Notes under the pieces: generated by a model
What the model was told of the DNA's origin: nothing
What the model saw: the letters and a program-made list of their open reading frames with translations, nothing else
Database searches by the model: none
Position numbers and translations under genes: made by a program
DNA from: Cochliopodium minus
Taxonomy: Eukaryota > Discosea > Himatismenida > Cochliopodiidae
Assembly: GCA_024220525.1 (NCBI GenBank)
Contig: JAMYWO010000059.1
Location: 128,495-141,310, forward strand
Length of the DNA stretch: 12,816 nucleotides
Direction: 5' to 3'
In this document: in pieces, positions 1 to 8,663 of the stretch
Numbering within the stretch: the stretch's first letter is position 1
Layout of the letters: each line of letters begins with the position of its first letter

Positions 1-601
1 TTCAAAGAGATTCCTAATCTTGTTCAGAAGCATTTTTTCATCATTTAAAATATTTTCAAAAGAGAGTTGTCTTCCAAATGAAAGATCTAAATTTTTGACA
101 TTTTCTTTTCATTTTTTTTTTTAACTTTTTATTATTAAAAAATAATTTACCAATATTAGGAAGGCTTATTTTGGAAAATTTGTTATAATAGATTGGTGTT
201 GTAATATCAATCATTGTCTTTGATTATTTAATTTAGTATTTAAAATAAAAAATAAAAAAAATATTAATAATTTTTACTTTTTGATGATATTTTTTCATAG
301 GTGATTCCTTTGGACTCATCTTGCTGATTGGTAATGTATATTCATCTTCATTATTCAACAAAATTATTTGCATAAGAAATTTCTTGCGAATATTCTCATT
401 TACGGGGATTTGGGAGATAGTCTTTGAATCCAATAATCTGACGTGGTTCATTGAGATGATCCCATTTTTGGCAAGACTATCGTATAAGATCTCATTATCC
501 TTCATAGATTCCAAATTTATCTTCAATATAAATTCCCATACGTCTTTATACCGTTTCTCTGTACTTTTAGGGTCAGATATGAATATTTTATATAAGAACA
601 T
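1..601 (-). CDS. Hypothetical protein with SAM-like helical region, 3' end outside the window
   Basis: Three exons read in phase: 278-601, 151-217 and 1-86, giving about 159 residues before the window edge. I start at the ATG at 601 because the longer in-frame reading upstream opens only with TTG. Introns are GTAAAA...AAAG and GTAAAT...TTAG, the second splitting an Asp codon. Residues about 21-82 (starting VWEFILKINL and ending with a basic-hydrophobic helix KKFLMQI) have the spacing of a SAM-type bundle: a Trp-led helix, an LAKNGI turn, then a leucine-rich LLDSKTISQI stretch. This is pattern matching by eye and weak. The rest is polar with no signal peptide or TM helix, so the protein looks cytosolic. 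It lies 96 nt downstream of the stop of the co-oriented upstream gene. A divergent RGS-like helix bundle was considered and fits less well. Function unknown. Confidence 0.6.
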
Positions 602-697
602 ATCTTCTGAGGACAATTTTTTTTAATATTTTTCATCAAAATAAATAAAATAAAATTAATTCTGATGCTTTCAAAAAAATAATCTTTTTTTCAATAT

Positions 698-3600
698 TTA
701 ATTTGTTTTCAAGTTGTTTGTAAAATTTTTTGCTCTTCTTTTAAGGATGGCATGATTAACAATTTTGAACAAAAACAGTAAAGGAATGATAACACATAAT
801 TTTTTAAACAAGCCCATGTAGCCAATCTTATTTCCCATCTGAAAGAAAATGTTATAAATGATCACTACATAAGGTTCACACAAGAAAAACAGTTTAGAAG
901 CAGGTACAGTAAGTCTATTGCTCAAAATAGATTTAGATTTTTTGATTGAATCATAAATATGCCTAACAAAAGAAAGGGAGGTGAAACAAAGATTTTTTAT
1001 TTACAAAAAAAAATATATTATATTTTAAATTTCAAATAAATTATATTTAAATCTTCAAATTTATCTAATTAAAATAAATTTCTTTTTTACCATCTCTTTA
1101 AAGCATTTTGAAAAACTTCAGGTCTTCTTCCACTCAAAATACAAACCACAACATTTTTAAGCTAAAAAAAAAAATCAAAATTAAAAAGGGTTTGTATTGT
1201 TAGAATTTAAAAAATCCAAAAAGAATTTTTTTTTTACATTGTGAACAAAAGTTTTGGAAATAAGAATTATTAACAAACTTTGCATCATTTGAGAATTATC
1301 ATTTTGGGAATTTAAATAATAAGTGAGAACTATTAAATATATAATTAAAAATAAATAAATAAAAAAATAAAAAATAAAAATTACTGATAAACATGAGTGC
1401 AATGTTTTGAGCCCTGATTTATTTCAAAAAAAAAGAATTATAAAAAAAAAAAAATGAAGAGAAGGAGAATAAAGGAAACCTGTCATTTACGTCTTGATCC
1501 ACAGAAGCATAAAGCTTTTTATCATCTTTTGAATTTATAGAAGAAACTAAAGAAAATATTTAAAAAGAACACTAAAGAGAATGAGATTTGATAAATATCC
1601 TACCCGTTCTTTTATACTCTGTATTTTATTTAAAAAAAAAAAAAGATTTAGTTTTAAATGAAATTTTAAAGAAGGGAAATAAATAACCATTAAATTGAGC
1701 CACAAAAATGATTCCAATCAATTTTTCTGCTGTAGTGTCGCAGGCCACTTCGGTGACAACAAAAAAGAAAGTGAGGATGAGAGAATGAGACAAAAGATAA
1801 AAAAAAGCAAATATGAAATTAGAGTAGAACCTCAATCCTAAAATTAAAAAAATAAAAAATAAAAAATAAAAAATAAAAAATAAAAAATAAAAAATAAAAA
1901 ATAAAAAATAAAAAATTATAACTAAAAATTAAAAAAATAAAAAAATGTTAAAGTTCTAGATTTTAGATTATTTGATAAACCTCCGACATTATTGCTCAAA
2001 GTTCCTGAAACATTCCCAGAAGAATAACAATTATTGATGGTTACATTTTTAAAAGCGAAAATGAATCCCTAAAATTTTTAGATGTGGATTGATAATAATA
2101 TTTAAAAAAATTTTGATTACGATAAATCCACCAACATTACTTCCTCCAATCACAGTATTAGCTTTAGAATAGGAATTAGAAACCAGAGAATAGTTAAGAA
2201 AAAGATCGGTTATTCCTCCTGTCATTTTTCAATAAATTTATTTATTTTGATTTTATTTTGTAATTTTTTAATTTAATATTAAAATTATTTTTTCTTTTCT
2301 TTTCTTTTATTTTATTTTTTATTTATTTTGGTTTTATTTTGTAATTTTTTGGCAAACCCACCAACCCTCCTGTTGCACATGAAGAATTTGTAGCTAAAAC
2401 TTGAACAGAAGAATTAACGTAACATTGGGAAATCTATTGTAAATAAAATTAAATTAAAAATTTAAATTAAAAATTAAAATTAAAAATGAATTAAAAAGCA
2501 AAAAAATATACGGTGCTATCGGTCACTGTCCCAAATAGTCCACCTCCAAAATCTTTAGAGATGGATATCATTCCACTGCTTACACCACATCCTGTAATGT
2601 TTGATGCCAAAACTACTCCAGCTAAACCACCTAATTTTTATGGAAGTTGATTTTTTAATTTTATTTTTTTTTTCCATATTTTTTTTAATTGATTTTATTT
2701 TGACTTTTGTAATTTTTCATTTTCTATATTTCATTTTTATTTTTTATTTGAAAATTGAAAAATTTTTTTTTACCCGAAGATCCACATCCTTTAACGATTG
2801 TTTGGTCGGCGTTTGATGAAATTCCCAAATTCTCACAAAATGATATTGTGCATGATTCAACATTTCTTAGATATAAATGATGATGATTGAAAAATCTTTG
2901 ATTGAAGAATCTTACCCAAAAATTCCTCCAACATCTATATTTATTTTGAAAAATTTGAAACTTTATTAAAAATTGTTGAAAAAAAATGATGAAATTGATC
3001 ATACTGGTGTATAAATCTCCATCGACAATGGTATTTTGTACTATTGAATTTGATATGGTGGAATAGATAACTTTCCCAACCAATCCCCCTAAATTCATTA
3101 AGGATCCATCTGGATTTGATCCAATTATCTTGCTGGGAAGAGAAGAAGTTGCATTCACCACAATATCGCTCAACGTACAATTGATGCATTCCCCGAATAA
3201 TGCTCCTATGTAAGATCCATTTGATGCAACCGTCATATTCACCAGAAATAAATTTCTCACTGTTATATTATATCCATTTGAAAATAATCCAGTATAATCA
3301 ACAAAGCTGCTAATATTCAAATCTATAATATTAATTTAAAGAAAAAGATAAAGATAATGGATACAAATATTATTTTTTTTTTTAATCAAATATTTTTTTT
3401 TACTTGCAATATAATATCCATGTCCTTCAAGTGTTGATCCTGATTAATATCAATTCATAATAAATATAGTTTAGAATTTTTCGTTTTGTAAAAAATTCAA
3501 TTCTTAAATTTATAATTAAATTTAATTTTACCGTTAAAGCTTGGAATAGGAACAAAGTTTGGAAACAATGAACAATCAATGTTATTGGAAAGTTCAAAAT

Positions 3601-3736
3601 TCATGGATGTGAATTGTATTGATTGCAAATCTGTGCAATTTTTGATGGATACAACTTGGAGTTTAGAAAAGGAGAGAAAAATGGAAAAGAAAAAAAAGGT
3701 TGTGAACATAGTGGTAGTTCTAGAAATTGTTGACAT
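698..3736 (-). CDS. GLUG-repeat surface protein with multi-spanning C-terminal membrane region (chimeric architecture)
   Basis: Sixteen exons join without a stop: 3532-3736, 3404-3439, 3005-3322, 2916-2934, 2774-2865, 2512-2630, 2358-2433, 2121-2218, 1981-2068, 1688-1837, 1604-1618, 1480-1546, 1385-1413, 1238-1329, 1091-1161, 698-962. They sum to 1740 nt, a 579-residue protein ending in TAA. Residues 1 to about 24 form a signal peptide (MFTTFFFFSIFLSF core). Residues about 105-351 carry GLUG-type repeats seen as recurring GALFGE, GGLVGK, VGGIFG, GGLAGV, GGLFGT, GGLVGG, VGGFIG, with Asn-x-Ser/Thr sites and paired Cys, as expected of an extracellular beta-solenoid. From residue 352 the protein changes to hydrophobic segments (about 357-378, 429-443, 456-475, 515-532, 546-561) and a basic tail; I do not recognise this region. 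The 15-nt exon can be skipped without changing phase. The alternative is two genes, but the 3' part has no ATG or other exon of its own to start from. Confidence 0.6.
1838..1980 (-). other. Intron at the switch from GLUG exons to multi-spanning exons
   Basis: This 143-nt intron begins GTTTATC and ends ATTTTAG. It joins the last GLUG exon (ending in G of a split Gly codon) to the first hydrophobic exon (starting GA). The phase-1 junction matches the equivalent introns of the two paralogues, where the next exon instead encodes another GLUG unit followed by a Cys-rich region. If the intron is not spliced, the reading ends at a TAG about 60 nt in. Confidence 0.55.
1847..1916. repeat. Perfect 7-bp tandem repeat (AAAAAAT)x10 in an intron
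   Basis: Ten uninterrupted units: T occurs at every seventh base from 1853 to 1916, with A elsewhere. On the coding strand the unit reads ATTTTTT. It fills half of the intron where this gene departs from its paralogues, and the same unit recurs at 12750-12816. Confidence 0.95.
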
Positions 3737-3912
3737 AAAAGAGTTTTTTTTTTTTATTTTTATTTTTTATGTTGAAGTATAAACTTTTATTATCTTGGGA
3801 ACAAAAAAAAAAAACAAGATCATTAAAATCGACCAATCATTTGTTTTGTAATTCAGAATCAACTCTCTTTAAAGATTTCTGAGTATTTTTTCGGGTTTTC
3901 CAAAATATAATA

Positions 3913-4307
3913 GAAGAAACGATAATGATGAGTAATGCTCCTCCAACCGCTCCTACAATAATTCCAATAATTGCTCCTGTTGAAAGTCCTTTTTATGAAA
4001 AGAAAAAAGATATTGAATTAAATTTTGAATAGATGTTTTGAATGATTACCTTTACAATTTGAACCCAAAGTTGATGAAATTGAAACAGAAAGAGTATTTT
4101 GTTGATTATTTATTGTGTTTCCAATTTTGTCACATTTATTGTTTTTGTAAGTTGGTTTCACATTAAATTGATTGTTTGTAAAGTTTAATTGTTGAGTACA
4201 ATTATAATTTATCAATGAAACATTTGTATTTCCTTCTTGTGGTTTTTGATCTAAAATCAAACTTATATTTCCACTCAATATAACACATCCTGAAACATTT
4301 AATGCAG
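3913..4307. repeat. Near-identical tract shared with 11312-11706
   Basis: I find two mismatches over 395 bases against 11312-11706 when compared line by line. The tract covers most of the TM exon, the whole following intron and the complete second Cys-module exon. Identity falls off sharply on both sides: in the cytoplasmic-tail codons and in the next intron. Confidence 0.9.
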
Positions 4308-4380
4308 CTATCATATTTTTTAATGTATGAATTAATATATTAAAAAATTAAACAGAAAGGAAATAAACATTTAAAAATTA

Positions 4381-4688
4381 CCATTTTTGTTTGAATCATT
4401 ATTTAAAACAATAACAATGGTTGTATTGGATGATTGATTAAAATTTCCTTGAATAGTTATTGTTGATTGATTCAAAGTGAGAGATTCTGTTATTTGCAAA
4501 TTTCCACCAATAACAACAGTTGTTTGATTCAAAGTAGTTGTTTGAGAAATAGTGGTTGTGGTATTTGGAGATAAAGGAGTGAAAGAATATCCCCAAACAT
4601 TATCATTTAGGTTTAAAACACAACTTATGTTGAAAAGAGATTGATCTACCAATAATCCTTTCATTCCACAATTTTCACAATTCAAAAC
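4381..4688. repeat. Second near-identical tract, shared with 11771-12078
   Basis: Three mismatches are seen over 308 bases. The tract covers the solenoid-like region and the CENCG motif and stops where the Ser/Thr/Pro stalk begins. The intron between this tract and the first one has diverged in sequence and length (74 vs 65 nt). Confidence 0.9.
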
Positions 4689-5269
4689 TTTGTACGAGCA
4701 GTTAGAGGAGAAATTAGAAGGAATAAGAGTAGAAGGAGTTTCAGATGAAGGTATATTAGTTGAAGATGGAGAGTTAGTTTTAGATGGTATGTCTGTTGAT
4801 GGAGAAAAAGTTGATGATGTAGATGAAATAGAGTTTGTAGGTGTGAATGTGGGAGGGGTAGTTGTGGAGGGTTCTTGTGAAGATGGAGTTGATGTAGAAG
4901 GAATTTCTGTCGATGGTTTTAGAGTTGAAGGAGCACTAGAAGTGGGACAGCCACTTGAACAATTACAACTTCCAAATGCCGATGGAAATTCTATGTTTTT
5001 ATAAATTAGGAAAATTATTAAATTAAAAAAAATGAAAATTAAAAAATAAATAATTTTTAGTTAACCTTTTTTCAAATTATCTCCATTCCATATTGTTTGA
5101 TTGAAATTACTTAAAATAGTATTGTATAAACTAGAGCAGTTCAATCCCATAGGAGCGCCACTGATGCAACTTCCATTTCCAATCGCTGGTATTACCAAAA
5201 AAGCATTGAAAAATACATTATTGATTGAACACGAGTTTCCAACTATTCCACCAATAGAATCTTTTCAAA

Positions 5270-5400
5270 TAAATAAAAATAAAACTAAAAATAAAACTAA
5301 AAATAAAAACAAAAATTAAAAATTAAAAATTAAAATTAAAAATAAAAAATAAAAAATAAATAAATAAAAATAATTAATTTAAAGTAAAATAAAAATAAAA
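5270..5400. repeat. AT-rich tandem arrays in the intron equivalent to the chimera breakpoint
   Basis: The array mixes a unit of about 12 bp (AAAAATAAAACT) with 7-bp AAAAATT and AAAAAAT units. It occupies the intron 5261-5403, which sits at the same coding position as the repeat-bearing introns 1838-1980 and 12691 onward. Confidence 0.75.
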
Positions 5401-6026
5401 TACATCCAATATTTTCATTTCCTGAAACTGTTCCAGACGAGTAGGAATCATCAACAGTGACACTTGTGTTTAATGTATACAATAACCCCTTTGATAATTA
5501 AGATATAAGAAGATTTTAAAATTTAAAATTTTTTTTCTTTTTTTATTTGAATTAATCAAATGAATACCATTAACCCTCCAACATTATTTCCTCCATTCAC
5601 TTTAGCTTTGGAATAGGAGTTAAGAACCACTGAACTTGTGTTAAATACAGAAGAAAGAACTCCTTAAAGAATAATTTTTATTGATTTTTATTTTATTTTA
5701 CATTATTTTTAAAATTATTTTTAAAAATTTATTTTCTAGTGAAGAAATATTTGAACTTTTTTTTTATGTACCAAACAATCCTCCGATAGAACAAGAAGAG
5801 TTTGTTCCATTAACTTGAACAGTAGATTTTGAATAACATTGGTGAATCTATTTGTTAATTTTTTTCAAAAAAATATTTGAAATATTTGTTTTTACATTGC
5901 TATCTGCAGTTGTTAATTCCCACAAAAATCGAACATAACAAATATACCATTACTAATTCCACTTTCTTGAATTGTTGAAGATATAAAAATCCCATTTATT
6001 CCTCTTATGAACATTTCAATTATTGA

Positions 6027-6121
6027 AATATATTTTTATTTTTATTTTTATTTTTTTTTTTATTTTTATTTTTTTTTTATTTTTATTTTTATTTTTATTT
6101 TTTTTTTTATTTATTATTTTT

Positions 6122-6151
<30 letters not shown>
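6027..6151. repeat. (TTTTTA)n-like simple repeat in an intron
   Basis: Imperfect hexamer and longer T-runs fill intron 6002-6153 of the damaged surface-protein gene. The equivalent intron of the upstream paralogue (2631-2773) is AT-rich but not a regular array. Simple repeats here would make assembly and base-calling unreliable. Confidence 0.8.
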
Positions 6152-6152
<1 letters not shown>

Positions 6153-6699
6153 CCAACTATCAAACCTCCTCTGACAATCATTTGGTTGGGATTTGAAGGA
6201 ATTCCCAAATTGTGGCAGTTAGTCATGACTAAGTATCCACATATCTGAACAATAAAATTAATCAGATTGAAGAAAAAAGAATGTACGTTTTACCAAAGAA
6301 ACCACTACACTTTTTTTTAAAATTGATTAATTTTATTTTAAAAAGAAAAAAAAAATAAAAATTAAAAAATTTAAAAAGAAAAAAATACGTTGATATGAAT
6401 CGGATGCATCAACCATATTTTGCATCAAACAATTTTTATTGTTGTATTTGTTATCATCCCCATTTGTGAATCAAAGATATCCCATTTATCCTGTTATAAT
6501 CGAAAGGGAGGTGGTATTTAGAACTATGCTATCAATAAACAATTATTGCATTGCCCAAATAATGCTCCAATGTAGATCCATTCGATGATACCATTATATT
6601 CAATAGAGTCAAATTTTTGACCGTACAATTTATTCCAAATGAAAATATTCCAGTATTATTTGCACTTGAGCTGCTTATATTTATATCTATTTCAAAGAT

Positions 6700-6700
6700 N
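6700..6700. other. Ambiguous base, probable collapsed assembly gap
   Basis: The only N in the window. On one side a Rab32-type GTPase breaks off before its C-terminal prenylation cysteines and stop. On the other, a GLUG-family exon begins 14 bases away with its two upstream exons absent. Two unrelated genes are both truncated at one base, which fits a gap of unknown length better than a single unread base. Confidence 0.75.
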
Positions 6701-7377
6701 ATTGTCACTCAACACTTTTTTGAAACTGTTCGTTTTCAGGATGGAATCAACCAAAAACTTTATAGATTCCTTCACATTCCTCTCATTTTTAGCAGATGTT
6801 TGAAACCATCCACAAAATCTATTCTCTTCACAGAACTGATCCATTTTGTTCAGAAATGTTGTTTTTAATTCATCCAAAAGATCACATTTGTTTGCTAAAA
6901 GAACAACTTTTAAAATAAAAAATTAAATTTTTAAAATAAATTTTTGAAAAATACCTGGGATTGGAGATTGATCATCCATTTTTACCTTTTCATCTAATTC
7001 CCTTTTCCATTTTTCGGAATTAACAAAAGTATTTTCTCTTGCCACATCAAAAACAACCAAAGCTCCAACAGCCTCCTTAAAAAAAATTCTATTCATTGTA
7101 GCATTCCTAAATTAAGATAAAAAATTGGAATTGGAAAAGAAATACATCCTTTTTACCTATCTTGTCCTGCTATATCCCATAATTGTAATTTAATATAGAT
7201 ATTTTCCCCAATTTTTACATTTTTGAAAGCAAAATCTACTCCTATTGTCACCTTATAATTAGGATCAAAAACTTTATGTATATATCTTTTTATCAAGCTT
7301 GTTTTCCCTGTATTGCTATCCCCCACAATCAATACTTTGAATAAAAGATTGATTTGTTCTACTTCTTCGGTTGACAT
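6701..7377 (-). CDS. Rab32-family small GTPase, 3' end missing at the N
   Basis: Exons 7157-7377, 6955-7106 and 6701-6906 give 193 residues. I start at the ATG at 7377 (MSTEEVEQ); the longer reading opens with TTG. GTP-binding motifs: P-loop GDSNTGKTS (19-27), switch I Thr44, DIAGQ (68-72), NKCD (130-133), TSAK (161-164). The IAGQ form of switch II with KEAVGALVVFDV after it marks the Rab32/38 group, which in animals and amoebae acts on lysosome-related organelles and phagosomes. After DIAGQDR the usual FGNMTRVYYKEA reads NATMNRIFFKEA, an altered switch II. About 25-30 C-terminal residues with the prenylated Cys are absent because the sequence stops at the N. First of three tandem paralogues; it lacks the switch I intron that the other two have. 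Confidence 0.9.
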
Positions 7378-7535
7378 TTTTTTTTTTTTATTTTTCAAAT
7401 TCTTTTTAAATTTTAATTTTATGATTATTTTTTTTTTTTTTTCTTACTGAACAAATAATTTAATTTTTCATATTACTTCTCAAAATTTTAAAGAAGTTAA
7501 GATCTTTGGAGAATATTTTACAAAGAAAATTCTTT

Positions 7536-8463
7536 TTATTTACAACAATTCTTTTTTTTTTTTATTTCATTTTCATTTGCGTCAAGATTTATTACAGCTT
7601 CATCCACCTCAAATACTTTGATATTAGAATCCAAAATATTATGGATAAGAAAAGTGGATGCCTCATCAATGTTCTTATTTTTCTTAGCGGAAGTTTCGAA
7701 ATATCCACTGAACCCAAATTTTTCGCATGTATCTTTGATGCGCGGGTCACGAGGTTTTGAATTCAAATCAGATTTATTTCCCACAAGTATCACTAAAAAA
7801 AAAATTCAAGTAAATTTAAAGAATAATGATCATTATCTTTTTAATATTTTAAAATTTAAAAGGATGCTCATTGTGGCCTCGATTAACATTTCTTTTTTAT
7901 ACAAAAAATTCCTTTTTTTTTTTTGCTTAAGTTTCGATGTAATTGAAGGTTTAATTAAGAAAAAATTTCGATTCTTCAAATAATTTTCCCATTTAAAAAA
8001 TTTTCTTACCAGGAATAGATGAATTATCAGGCAATCTCACTTTATCATCAATTTCTTTCTTCCATTTCACAACATTATCGAATGATTTTTGATAATTCAG
8101 ATCAAAAACCACAAAAGCTCCCACAGCTTCTTTATAATATACTCTGGACATGTTTCCCAATCCCGCTATATCCCACATTTGGATGTTGATATCCCTATAT
8201 CTATCCCATTCAATCTTTTTAAAAGCAAAGTCAATACCTATTTTCATTGAAATTAATTTTCAAAGAAATAATTTTCAAATTCTCTTTAAAAAAAAAAAAA
8301 TTTATTTTAACAAGGTTATCTTACCTATTGTGGTTCTATTGTTTAAACAAAAAGTATTATTCAAATATCTTTGAATGATTGATGTTTTTCCCGTTCCAGT
8401 ATCCCCAACAACAATTATTTTGAAGATCAAATTTTGTTTTTCTATCTCTGATAGTTCAATCAT
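7536..8463 (-). CDS. Rab32-family small GTPase lacking the switch II Gln-Glu-Arg
   Basis: Exons 8325-8463, 8010-8237 and 7536-7792 encode 207 residues ending in TAA. Start is the ATG at 8463 (MIELSEIEK). Motifs: P-loop GDTGTGKTS (20-28), switch I Thr45, DIAG (69-72), NKSD (128-131), TSAK (157-160), basic tail KKKKNCCK with two Cys for prenylation. Switch II reads DIAGLGNMSRVYYKEAVGA, three residues shorter than DIAGQERYGNITRVYYKEAVGA in the next paralogue, so the catalytic Gln, the Glu and the Arg are gone. The intron that splits this Arg codon in the other two paralogues is also absent here. The rest of the frame is intact and the C-terminus is normal, which argues against a dead gene. By analogy with Gln mutants in the Ras superfamily, intrinsic GTP hydrolysis should be impaired; this is inference. 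Confidence 0.9.
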
Positions 8464-8663
8464 CTTGGATTTCGTTTGCAAAAATTTCCTAATTGTATTT
8501 TTTTTTTTTTGTTTCAAATTTGAAAATATATTTTAACAAGTTTATTTCAATTTCTCCAAAATTAAAAAAAAAGTAAAAAAAAAAAAGTTTTCTTACATTC
8601 AAACAAAAACTTTTTTTAATAAATTAATAATAAAAAATATGTAATTTTTTTTTTAAAAAGTGA

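Larger units (their letters stand above)
3837..6699 (-). pseudogene. GLUG-repeat type I membrane protein with intact 3' half, frameshifted 5' half and missing start
   Basis: Intact exons in phase: 5772-5847, 5568-5662, 5404-5488, 5066-5260, 4382-4990, 4050-4307, 3837-3988 (stop TGA). They encode GLUG repeats (GGLFG, GGLMG, GGIVG), a Cys region with WNGD, a Ser/Thr/Pro stalk between CNCSSGC and CSYKVLNCENCG, an Asn/Thr-rich solenoid-like region, a second Cys module, one TM helix with GxxxG spacing (GAIIGIIVGAVGGALLIIIV) and a short basic tail. This is a type I surface glycoprotein. Upstream, recognisable exons at about 5896-6001, 6154-6244, 6294-6311 and 6389-6686 match the neighbouring paralogue but contain stops and length differences (106 vs 119, 91 vs 92, 298 vs 318 nt) that break the frame. 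The signal-peptide exons are absent because the sequence runs into the N at 6700. Either a 5'-decayed pseudogene or low-quality sequence next to a gap; I cannot tell which. Confidence 0.7.

Noticed and set aside
602-660. Extra upstream exon for the gene at 1-601, using the acceptor-like TTGTCCTCAG at 607-616
   Set aside because: No upstream exon with a matching donor fits before the stop of the neighbouring gene at 698; the ATG at 601 explains the frame.
1847-1916. Telomere-like repeat
   Set aside because: The 7-bp unit resembles a telomeric unit in length only: it has no G and lies inside an intron between coding exons in phase.
4690-5004. Open plus-strand reading rich in Val, Glu, Gly and Asp opposite the stalk exon
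   Set aside because: It is the antisense of the Ser/Thr/Pro codons (PST repeats give regular VEG/VDG on the other strand); the minus strand has matching splice phases and a paralogue.
7618-7983. 121-codon plus-strand reading
   Set aside because: It lies opposite the last exon and intron of a well-supported Rab gene; its sequence is the complement of conserved GTPase motifs.
7793-8009. snoRNA hidden in the long second intron of the middle Rab gene
   Set aside because: A loose C-box-like TGATCATT is present but there is no D box CTGA or pairing stem in the right place.
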